23,474 bases of DNA from Desulfobacteraceae bacterium. GTDB lineage: Bacteria; Desulfobacterota; Desulfobacteria; Desulfobacterales; Desulfosalsimonadaceae. Shown piece by piece: positions 1 through 6,524 of the stretch (position 1 is the first letter of the stretch; the number at the start of each line of letters is the position of its first letter). The position numbers were made by a program, and so were the translations under genes. Location: contig JAGGYV010000260.1 of assembly GCA_021162325.1 (NCBI GenBank), positions 1 through 23,474 of the forward strand. The letters are read 5' to 3'. The notes under the pieces are model-generated. The model had not been told where the DNA came from, did no database searches, and saw only the letters and a list, made by a program, of their open reading frames with translations.

Positions 1-306
1 CTTGCCGATAAAGTGGCAAATTTAAGAATCTTTGAAGATGCCGACGGTAAAATGAATCGATCCCTGATCGATATATCCGGAGAGATATTGGTGGTCTCAC
101 AATTTACGCTCTACGGTGACTGTAAAAGAGGAAGACGGCCGTCATTTATTGAAGCGGCAAAGCCGGACAAAGCAGAAAAACTATATGATTATTTTACCGA
201 ACAACTAAAAACAAAAGGCATCCCGGCACAGTCCGGAAAGTTCAGGGCAATGATGGATGTTGCGCTCGTCAATGACGGGCCGGTGACGCTCATTGTAGAA
301 AGCTAA
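1..306 (+). CDS. dtd: D-aminoacyl-tRNA deacylase, 3' part
   Basis: The gene is cut by the left edge and the frame is open from base 1. The product hydrolyses D-amino acids (and mischarged glycine) from tRNA in the cytoplasm. The visible 101 residues carry both DTD signatures: SQFTLYGDCKRGRRPSF, with the SQFTL motif, and near the end NDGPVTL, which matches the NxGPVT motif that forms the cross-subunit active site with its Gly-cis-Pro dipeptide. The family is about 145-150 aa long, so roughly a third is missing upstream. The GTG at 13 is internal, because homology continues before it. The stop is TAA at 304-306, and the next gene starts more than 100 bp later with no clear terminator between. 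Confidence 0.93.
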   Translation, partial: LADKVANLRIFEDADGKMNRSLIDISGEILVVSQFTLYGDCKRGRRPSFIEAAKPDKAEKLYDYFTEQLKTKGIPAQSGKFRAMMDVALVNDGPVTLIVES

Positions 307-491
307 ATTAAAGATGCGAAACCCTCAACATTTCCCGGATGAGGTGCTGAAATAGTTGCGGTCCTTTTTGGGGTTGAAATTTTTCCGGATTCAATTAATT
401 ATAAGTTTTAGAAAATAATTTACTATCACTTGTGGGTCCGGCGGATGAGACGCCCGACCCGCTCCATGTAAAAAAACAGGATACGTCGTTG

Positions 492-2378
492 ATGGGAACC
501 CCTCGCCGGGATGCGCCTGCCGGAAAAAGAAAATGGATGTTCACCCTTCAGTCCAAAGTGATATTGGTTTTTTTAGCCCTGACGCTTGCGCCCCTGCTGA
601 TTATCGGCTATTTTTCCTTTCATTCTTCCGAAAAACTCATCACCTGCATGGTCGTGCGCCAACTGGAAAACGTAGCCGAGGACAAGGCGGCGCTTCTTGA
701 AGGCTGGCTGGGGGAACGCATGGCGGACGTGGCCATGGTGGCGGAAACGTCTCTGGTCCAATCCATGGACCCCGACCGAATTGGCCCGTATCTGGATCTG
801 ATCCGGGAAAAGTACGGTGTTTATAAAAAACTGGTCTTGGTTTCAGAAACCGGCGGGGTTATTGCCGCAAGTCCTGAAAAACCGAAAGATCTAAAATATA
901 ATCATTACGCTCCATACCGGGTGCGCAATAACCTGTTTGTTTCAGATATCACCTATGCCCATGATGAAAAGGAATCATCTTTTCTCATCGCGGCACCGGT
1001 TACGGGATCAGATGGCAGCCTCTGGGGAACGGTCTACGGCAAAGTGGGCACGGAAAAAATTATTTTATTTATCCTTAATGTCTCTTTAGGCGCCACCGGA
1101 GAATGCTATCTCGTGGACCGGGAGGGTCTGTTTCTGGCCCACAAGGACCCGCATCGGATTCTTTCTGAAAATATTTCACATTCAGACAGCTTTCGAAAAA
1201 TTTTTGAAAAATCCAACTGCAAAAATGCGTATCTTGATTATCGGGGCATCGAAGTGCTGGGGGCCTCACTTCAAGTCGGCGGCACGGACTGGTATATTGT
1301 GGTGGAGCAAGACCGGGCTGAAGCCCTTGCTGCCGTTGACAAAGTCAAAGGCGTGATTTACCAGGCCCTGCTTTTATTCATCGTTTGCGCTTTTATCCTG
1401 ACTTCAATGATCGCCTATCATATTGTTTCTCCCATCCGAAAGCTCAGTCAATATGCCGGACGGATAGCACATTCCCGGTTTGACGCATCCGTGAAAAAAA
1501 ATAATCGCAATGATGAAATCGGCATGTTATTTAACGCCGTGGCGGACATGGCCGCCCGGCTTCAGGAACGTCATATTCACCTGGAAGAGAAAGTCGGGCA
1601 GCGAGAGGCGGAGCTCAAGGAAACCGATTTGATTCTTCAGAAAACCAGGCTCATGGCTGAGCGTGCTGAAAAGTTTGCAGCCATGGGGCAGATGGGCGCG
1701 GCCGTTGCCCACGAAATCCGGACTCCGCTGACTTCCATCAAACTGTTTCTGGAATCCGTTCAGTCGGAGATCGATATCTCTGTAGAATTCGAAGAGGATT
1801 TTAATATTGCCATGAACCAAATCGGCCGCATCGAAGCCACCATCAACCGGTTTTTGGATTTCGCCAAACCCCAGGACTTGATTTTTTCAGAAATCGAATT
1901 GAAAAGCTTCATCGCCGATCTGCTGATCATGGTTCGGCCCCAGATCAATCGCCAGGAATGTATTTTGACTGTTTCCCTTGCTGATGATATGCCTGTCATC
2001 ACCGGAGACCGGCGGTTGCTGGCCGAGGCCCTGATTAATTTGCTGGTTAACGCCCTGGATGCCATGCCGGCCCGCAGTTCCCTTGCCGTGTCCGCAGTCC
2101 TGGACATTTTCACCGCAAAGGGACGGGATATCCCTTGTGTGCGGATTGATATCACTGATACCGGCCACGGCATCTCCGACAGCCGGATGGGGAAAATTTT
2201 TGAGCCGTTTTTCACCACCAAAGCTTCCGGAACCGGGCTAGGCCTGTCTCTGGTGCTCACCACCATCCGTAATCACGGGGGTGTGATCCGGGTGAAAAGC
2301 AAAACTGGAGAGGGTACGGTGTTTTCCCTTTTTCTTCCTGTAACTTCGGATACGCCCCTGGATGAATTAACCGGATGA
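492..2378 (+). CDS. Membrane sensor histidine kinase (Cache-HAMP-HisKA-HATPase)
   Basis: This is the sensor of a two-component system whose partner is the next gene. Numbering is from the ATG at 492, which has an AGGA about 10 bp upstream. A GTG at 432 keeps the frame open but lacks a ribosome site, and an ATG at 537 is also possible. Domains in order are a first membrane segment (about 23-43), a periplasmic region of about 250 residues that looks like a double Cache domain, a second membrane segment (about 290-313), HAMP (about 314-366, with P-I-R-K-L and D-E-I-G), a short coiled coil, and HisKA with phospho-accepting His407 in VAHEIRTPLTS. The ATPase follows, with N-box Asn520 in LLVNALDAM, G1 DTGHGIS, F-box FEPFFTTK and G2 GTGLGLSL. 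This is the NtrB/AtoS/ZraS class that pairs with sigma54 activators. The ligand cannot be read from the sequence. Confidence 0.92.
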   Translation: MGTPRRDAPAGKRKWMFTLQSKVILVFLALTLAPLLIIGYFSFHSSEKLITCMVVRQLENVAEDKAALLEGWLGERMADVAMVAETSLVQSMDPDRIGPYLDLIREKYGVYKKLVLVSETGGVIAASPEKPKDLKYNHYAPYRVRNNLFVSDITYAHDEKESSFLIAAPVTGSDGSLWGTVYGKVGTEKIILFILNVSLGATGECYLVDREGLFLAHKDPHRILSENISHSDSFRKIFEKSNCKNAYLDYRGIEVLGASLQVGGTDWYIVVEQDRAEALAAVDKVKGVIYQALLLFIVCAFILTSMIAYHIVSPIRKLSQYAGRIAHSRFDASVKKNNRNDEIGMLFNAVADMAARLQERHIHLEEKVGQREAELKETDLILQKTRLMAERAEKFAAMGQMGAAVAHEIRTPLTSIKLFLESVQSEIDISVEFEEDFNIAMNQIGRIEATINRFLDFAKPQDLIFSEIELKSFIADLLIMVRPQINRQECILTVSLADDMPVITGDRRLLAEALINLLVNALDAMPARSSLAVSAVLDIFTAKGRDIPCVRIDITDTGHGISDSRMGKIFEPFFTTKASGTGLGLSLVLTTIRNHGGVIRVKSKTGEGTVFSLFLPVTSDTPLDELTG

Positions 2379-2437
2379 ATTTACCGAATGAATTAATTGG
2401 ATGAATCAATTGGATGAATTTAATGGATGAATTTAAT
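2360..2437 (+). repeat. Six tandem 13-bp repeats across the kinase-regulator junction
   Basis: The consensus unit is GGATGAATTTAAT. Copies start at 2360, 2373, 2386, 2399, 2412 and 2425. The last two are identical and the others differ at one to four positions. The array encodes the final residues of the kinase, holds its TGA stop (2376-2378, in copy 2) and supplies both possible starts of the regulator (2427 and 2436) together with the purine-rich sequence before them. Because 13 is not a multiple of 3, gaining or losing a unit would change the frame relations and the distance between stop and start. Confidence 0.93.
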
Positions 2438-3899
2438 GGAAAAAATATTATTAATTGATGATGATGAAGGACTGCTTCATTTTTTAAGCCGGTTTTTTCT
2501 GCGCAAGGGCTTTGACGTCACCACGTTCACTGACGCACGGATTGCCATTGATGCCATTTCCCGGCAAAATTTCGATCTGGTGATGCTGGACTACAAAATG
2601 CCTGAACTCAACGGTTTGGACGCCCTTGAAGAGATCAAGAAGATTGATACTAAAACGCCTGTGATTTTAATGACCGCTTACGGCACCACTGATCTGGCTA
2701 TCGAGGCCATGAAACAAGGGGCCTATGATTATCTGGTTAAGCCATTTGAACAAATGGATTTAACCCGCATTGTGGGTGAAGCCCTTGCAGTAAACCGTCA
2801 GGTGAAGGATGTCGTAGGATTTCCAGTTGCCGATCCGTCTCCGCCGTCTTTTTCAAAAACAAAAAGCGCGCTGAAAATCATCGGGAACAGTCGTAAAATG
2901 CAGGAAATTTATAAACTTATCGGTCAGATCGCTGAAAAAAACGTGGCTGTTTTCATTACCGGCGAAAGCGGTACGGGTAAAGAACTGGTTGCACGGGCCA
3001 TTTATCATCACAGCGGGCGAAAGGAAAAGCCGTTTATCGCTGTCAATTGCGCGGCCATTCCGGAATCGCTTTTTGAAAGCGAACTTTTTGGCCATGAACG
3101 CGGAGCGTTTACCGGCGCTGAACGAACCGTTATCGGCAAAATAGAACGCTGTGACCAGGGCACCCTGTTTCTGGATGAAATTGCAGAAATGTCGTTGCCC
3201 CTTCAAGCCAAGCTGCTGAGAACCATCCAGGAAAAAGAAATCGAGCGAGTCGGCGGGGACCGTATTATTCCCGTGGATGTCCGGATTATAGCTGCCACCA
3301 ACAAGGAGATTGAAAAGGAAGTGGAAGGAGGCAGATTCCGGCAGGACCTTTACTGGCGGCTTCAAGTCATTTCTCTTCACATTCCACCCCTGCGGGAACG
3401 AATTGAAGACCTTCCCGCTTTGGTGGAGTATTTTCTGGCACGGTTCTGTTCGGAATACAACCGGGCCCAGTGTTTTATCAAGGACAGTGCGTTAAAAAAA
3501 CTGTCCGCCTATTCTTGGCCGGGCAATGTACGCGAACTTGAAAATTGTGTTCGCAGGGCCGTGCTGTTGTCTGCGGGAAATGTCATCGCGGAAAAAGACC
3601 TGATGCTTCCTGAAGCGGAAGAAAAAAAACGGCTTCAGGGATTCAGCCGCGAGCAGCTGGTGGACCGGTTACGGGAAAAACTGGAAAACATTATACCGGA
3701 CATTCTTCGCTTGTCTGATCAGGATATTCATGCCAATATCATCGAAATGGTGGAGGAAACCCTTATCCGAGCCGCCCTCCGCGAATGCGGAGACAATCAG
3801 GTACAGGCCGCCAAAATGCTTGGTATCAGCCGAAACACCCTGCGCCATCGCTTGAAAAGACAGCAGAAACATCAGGCGGATGAGAAATCTCAGGGTTAA
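2427..3899 (+). CDS. NtrC-family sigma54-dependent response regulator
   Basis: This is the cytoplasmic partner of the upstream kinase; when phosphorylated it should hexamerise and drive sigma54-RNA polymerase open-complex formation. The receiver domain (about 1-120) has the acidic pocket D11-D13, phospho-acceptor Asp55 in LVMLDYKMPE and Lys105 in YLVKPFE. The AAA+ domain has Walker A GESGTGKE (179-186), the sigma54-contact loop GAFTGA (226-231) and Walker B GTLFLDE (245-251). A Fis-type helix-turn-helix lies at about 457-478. Its 490 aa is the usual length (450-490). The start is ATG 2427 or, giving the more usual N-terminus MEKILLIDDDEG, ATG 2436; both lie inside the 13-bp repeats. The only sigma54 promoter I recognise here is 434 bp downstream of its stop, so that operon is a plausible target. 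Confidence 0.95.
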   Translation: MNLMEKILLIDDDEGLLHFLSRFFLRKGFDVTTFTDARIAIDAISRQNFDLVMLDYKMPELNGLDALEEIKKIDTKTPVILMTAYGTTDLAIEAMKQGAYDYLVKPFEQMDLTRIVGEALAVNRQVKDVVGFPVADPSPPSFSKTKSALKIIGNSRKMQEIYKLIGQIAEKNVAVFITGESGTGKELVARAIYHHSGRKEKPFIAVNCAAIPESLFESELFGHERGAFTGAERTVIGKIERCDQGTLFLDEIAEMSLPLQAKLLRTIQEKEIERVGGDRIIPVDVRIIAATNKEIEKEVEGGRFRQDLYWRLQVISLHIPPLRERIEDLPALVEYFLARFCSEYNRAQCFIKDSALKKLSAYSWPGNVRELENCVRRAVLLSAGNVIAEKDLMLPEAEEKKRLQGFSREQLVDRLREKLENIIPDILRLSDQDIHANIIEMVEETLIRAALRECGDNQVQAAKMLGISRNTLRHRLKRQQKHQADEKSQG

Positions 3900-3934
3900 A
3901 CCGCTCTTCAGAAGAGAATCCGTTCATTTGCTTC

Positions 3935-3972
3935 AAATTCTGTTCAAATTTTGAAATTCTGTTCAAATTTTA
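3935..3972 (+). repeat. 19-bp tandem duplication
   Basis: Two adjacent copies of AAATTCTGTTCAAATTTTG occupy 3935-3953 and 3954-3972. The second differs only in its last base. Each contains TTCAAATTTTGAA-like near-palindromic sequence. The function is unknown: it may be a recent slippage duplication or a pair of protein-binding sites. Confidence 0.85.
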
Positions 3973-4028
3973 TACAGTTCTATAAAAACCCTTTAAATCC
4001 ATACTTTAAAAAAAATTAACCGAATTAA

Positions 4029-4195
4029 GACAAACTCGTAAAAAGTCGGATTTCGGTGGCAAAGAAAAAAGCTCCACCAAATCTTAAAATTGGCAAGGCG
4101 CGTAAATCCTGAGTAATGATTTGTACTTAGCGTACCATGAAGCAGCGAAGGATGCAGCGCAACAAAGAATTTGGACTTTTTACGAAGCCATCAAT
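4029..4195 (+). repeat. Dispersed repeat, copy A (MITE-like)
   Basis: This is a 167-bp non-coding element with a related copy in the same orientation at 13370-13532. The ends are imperfect inverted repeats: the left end has TCGTAAAAAGTC at 4036-4047 and the right end has GACTTTTTACGA from about 4174. The last 85 bp (4111-4195) match copy B at 77 positions, including the internal block GTACTTAGCGTAC and a 38-bp identical run containing ATGCAGCGCAACAAAG. The left half is more diverged and about 13 bp longer than in copy B. No transposase is encoded, so a non-autonomous element is the best reading. Confidence 0.85.
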
Positions 4196-4283
4196 TAAGC
4201 CTTCTGAAAAAAAACAATGTGGTTCTTTTTTTTACGGATCGCATGTTCTATGCCGGACTTCCTCTCTGCTGAGGGTCAAGCTA

Positions 4284-4309
4284 TTTTAAGTGATATCAAT
4301 ATCTTAAAA
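4284..4309. promoter_or_regulatory. Palindromic candidate enhancer for the sigma54 promoter
   Basis: The inverted repeat TTTTAAG-(12 bp)-CTTAAAA has perfect 7-bp arms at 4284-4290 and 4303-4309, with TGATATCAATAT between them. Its centre lies about 60 bp upstream of the predicted transcription start of the sigma54 promoter at 4333. Sigma54 activators usually bind such dyads upstream, generally somewhat farther away. That the neighbouring NtrC-family regulator is the ligand is inference from proximity. Confidence 0.45.
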
Positions 4310-4332
4310 ATTTTTGTCAATTTTGGATTTTC

Positions 4333-4348
4333 TGGTACGGCCCTTGCA
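4333..4348 (+). promoter_or_regulatory. Sigma54 (-24/-12) promoter of the gdhA cluster
   Basis: TGGTACG-GCCC-TTGCA matches the consensus TGGCACG-N4-TTGCW at all but one position. The invariant GG (4334-4335) and GC (4346-4347) are exactly 12 bp apart. Transcription would begin near 4359, giving a leader of about 59 nt before the ATG at 4418. An NtrC-family activator gene ends 434 bp upstream, which supports activator-dependent control of the following genes. Confidence 0.85.
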
Positions 4349-4417
4349 TTCCTTTAAATTAGACTTAGAGGTCGGTTTTTCCGTTTATTAAATGGATTAA
4401 AAATAGGAGGTTCTATC

Positions 4418-4996
4418 ATGCAGATGAATCTGAGACACGAAGTGGCAGGGGCCGAAACATCCAAACCGTTTCAGCCGCGAACGGTGAAAATGGATCATGA
4501 GGGTGTTTTAATTTCCGAAAGAATGGCTGAAATTATGTCGATGTGCGATCGAAACAATCCCATTTACGAACAGATTTCCAGTTACAGCGTAGCTCTGTAT
4601 ACTCTGGGATTTTTTGACTGCCCGGACTTCATGTCGTTTCAGGATGTATCCGATGATGAAGCCGCTGGAATTTTGAATGCGAATTTTTCGGAAATAGATT
4701 TTGATGAAATTCCAAAAAATTATCATATTGCCGAGTCAAAGGAAAGGTATCTTCTGGTGATCGGCGATCCGCTGTTTCCAAAGCACTTCGCGGTGGTATC
4801 GGACCGACGCAGCAGTCGACCGTATTTTTCCAAGCTGCCATTTTTCGGCACCGGCTATGACAGCATGGACGAACTGATTAAAGAATTTGCCGGTATCGAC
4901 GGCGTGACTTTAGATGATTTTCATTTTTATCAGAAAGACTGGTACGGTCAGATTCCACCGTCATGTTTAGGAAAAATTTATATTGTAAAGGATTAA
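4418..4996 (+). CDS. Protein of unknown function, first gene of the sigma54 cluster
   Basis: I do not recognise this 192-aa family. The protein looks soluble and cytoplasmic, with no signal peptide, membrane segment or cysteine-metal motif. It has an acidic central part and an aromatic-rich second half, for example KLPFFGTGYDSMDELI, FHFYQKDWYGQIPPS and the C-terminal KIYIVKD. The start is well set by TAGGAGG seven bases before ATG 4418. It is the first gene after a sigma54 promoter and lies 37 bp before gdhA, so it is probably co-transcribed with it and may act in ammonium assimilation or its control. That role is inferred from position only. Confidence 0.88.
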   Translation: MQMNLRHEVAGAETSKPFQPRTVKMDHEGVLISERMAEIMSMCDRNNPIYEQISSYSVALYTLGFFDCPDFMSFQDVSDDEAAGILNANFSEIDFDEIPKNYHIAESKERYLLVIGDPLFPKHFAVVSDRRSSRPYFSKLPFFGTGYDSMDELIKEFAGIDGVTLDDFHFYQKDWYGQIPPSCLGKIYIVKD

Positions 4997-5033
4997 TTAA
5001 TTCATAACTTGAAAATTCGAAGGAGGCGAATGC

Positions 5034-6389
5034 ATGTCAGTTATTAAGAGCGTCATTGACAAGGTCAAACAAGTGGATCCCGGTCAGAAAGAATTTCATC
5101 AGGCCGTGATCGAGGTGATGGAAACCCTGGAGCCGACTGCAGAACGGCATCCGGAATTCGTAAAAGCCGGCATTTATGAAAGAATCGTAGAGCCGGAGCG
5201 CACCGTCATGTTCCGGGTGCCGTGGGTGGATAGCAAGGGCGAGGTCATGGTCAACAGGGGCTTTCGAGTCCAGTTCAACAATGCCATCGGGCCATTTAAA
5301 GGCGGTCTTCGGTTTCATCCGTCGGTAAATTTATCCATCATCAAATTTTTGGGGTTTGAACAGATTTTCAAAAATTCCCTGACTTCGCTGCCCATGGGCG
5401 GTGGTAAAGGGGGGGCGGATTTTGACCCCAAAGGCAAGTCCGATGGTGAAATTATGAACTTTTGTCAGTCGTTCATGCGGGAACTTTACCGTCACATCGG
5501 CCCGGAAACAGACGTTCCAGCCGGGGACATTGGCGTGGGAGGCCGGGAGATCGGCTATATGTTCGGTTATTACAAAAAAATCAGAAATGAACACACCGGC
5601 GTTCTGACCGGAAAAAGCCTGGAGTACGGCGGCAGCTTAATTCGTCCCGAAGCCACAGGCTATGGCACGGTCTATTTTGCCGCTGAAATGCTGGCCACCC
5701 GGGGACTTGATTTTAAAAACAAACTCGTGGCAGTGAGCGGTGCCGGCAATGTGGCCCAGTATGCAATTGAAAAAGTTAACGAGATGGGCGGCCGTGTTAT
5801 TTCCGTATGTGATTCCAGCGCGACTATTATTGATGAACAAGGGATTGACAACGACAAGTGTTGCTATTTGATGGAACTTAAAAATGTTCGCCGGGGCCGG
5901 GTGAATGAATATGCAGATAAATATGAATCCGTCTGCGTTGAAGGAAAAAATGTCTGGGACGTGATACGGGAACAGGGAATCAAGTTGGATATCGCCCTTC
6001 CTTGCGCCACCCAGAACGAGATAGATGGAGAAAATGCTGCAGCCCTGGTTAAAAACGGCTGTATGTGCGTGGCCGAAGGCGCCAATATGCCGTCTACTCC
6101 CGATGCAGTGAAAATTTTTCAGGAAAACAACGTTCTTTATGGACCGGGAAAGGCTGCCAACGCAGGTGGTGTTGCCACTTCCGGCCTGGAAATGAGCCAG
6201 AACAGCTTAAAACTCTCATGGACCCGGGAAGAAGTGGATAACCGTCTTCTGATCATTATGAAAAACATTCATAAATCCTGTATGGACGCGTCGGAAGCCT
6301 ACGGCAAAAAAGGCGATTACGTTATGGGCGCCAATATCGCCGGATTCACCAAGATCGCCAAGGCCATGCTGGCGTACGGGGTTGTGTAA
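5034..6389 (+). CDS. gdhA: Glutamate dehydrogenase, hexameric, probably NADP-dependent
   Basis: The enzyme reversibly aminates 2-oxoglutarate to glutamate; in the biosynthetic direction it assimilates ammonium. Its 451 aa matches the hexameric family I enzyme of about 450 aa. Lys125, in PMGGGKGGADFDPKGKS, and Asp165, in DVPAGDIGVGGREIGY, are the substrate and catalytic residues. The Rossmann fold starts at GAGNVAQYA (236-244). The acidic residue after the second strand is in CDSS (259-262), the DSS context of the E. coli NADP enzyme, so NADP is favoured. An AAGGAGGCG ribosome site is placed correctly before ATG 5034. It follows the unknown gene by 37 bp and is probably driven by the same sigma54 promoter. 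Confidence 0.95.
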   Translation: MSVIKSVIDKVKQVDPGQKEFHQAVIEVMETLEPTAERHPEFVKAGIYERIVEPERTVMFRVPWVDSKGEVMVNRGFRVQFNNAIGPFKGGLRFHPSVNLSIIKFLGFEQIFKNSLTSLPMGGGKGGADFDPKGKSDGEIMNFCQSFMRELYRHIGPETDVPAGDIGVGGREIGYMFGYYKKIRNEHTGVLTGKSLEYGGSLIRPEATGYGTVYFAAEMLATRGLDFKNKLVAVSGAGNVAQYAIEKVNEMGGRVISVCDSSATIIDEQGIDNDKCCYLMELKNVRRGRVNEYADKYESVCVEGKNVWDVIREQGIKLDIALPCATQNEIDGENAAALVKNGCMCVAEGANMPSTPDAVKIFQENNVLYGPGKAANAGGVATSGLEMSQNSLKLSWTREEVDNRLLIIMKNIHKSCMDASEAYGKKGDYVMGANIAGFTKIAKAMLAYGVV

Positions 6390-6400
6390 CAGATAGGAGA

Positions 6401-6419
6401 ATGGGATTGATCCCGTTTT
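6401..6419 (+). terminator. Weak terminator-like hairpin after gdhA
   Basis: ATGGGA-TTGA-TCCCGT forms a 6-bp stem including one G-T pair, followed by TTT. It lies 12 bp after the gdhA stop. It is short and may only attenuate, since a larger inverted repeat follows it. Confidence 0.35.
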
Positions 6420-6425
6420 ACTCCA

Positions 6426-6501
6426 AAGGGGGGTACAGTTTCAGATTTCAGTGTTCAGTATAAATTTTTACTGGCGGCTGAAATCCGAAACCGGCCCCCT
6501 T
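6426..6501. repeat. Long imperfect inverted repeat between gdhA and the amidotransferase gene
   Basis: The outer arms AAGGGGG (6426-6432) and CCCCCTT (6495-6501) are separated by a small internal loop from the inner arms GTTTCAGATTTCAG (6438-6451) and CTGAAATCCGAAAC (6478-6491), which have one mismatch. The 26-bp loop is AT-rich. An RNA copy would form a hairpin of about 21 pairs ending 23 bp before the next start codon. It could act as a processing or attenuation point that separates gdhA expression from the next gene, or be a small mobile palindromic element. Confidence 0.75.
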
Positions 6502-6524
6502 GTTTATTCGAGCAGGGAGAGCAT

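Larger units (their letters stand above)
3900..4417. other. 518-bp regulatory intergenic region
   Basis: There is no credible coding sequence between the response regulator and the 192-aa gene. In order it holds a small imperfect hairpin just after the stop (3904-3916, no T-run), a 19-bp tandem duplication (3935-3972), one copy of a dispersed repeat (4029-4195), an A/T-rich stretch, a palindromic candidate activator site (4284-4309), a sigma54 promoter (4333-4348) and a TAGGAGG ribosome site (4405-4411) seven bases before the ATG. The stretch is markedly AT-richer than the flanking genes. Confidence 0.8.

Noticed and set aside
1760..2266. 168-aa minus-strand ORF inside the kinase gene
   Set aside because: It is opposite the strongly conserved HisKA/HATPase region and has no motif or start signal.
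2853..3380. 175-aa minus-strand ORF inside the response regulator
   Set aside because: It is opposite the AAA+ domain, whose plus-strand motifs are intact.
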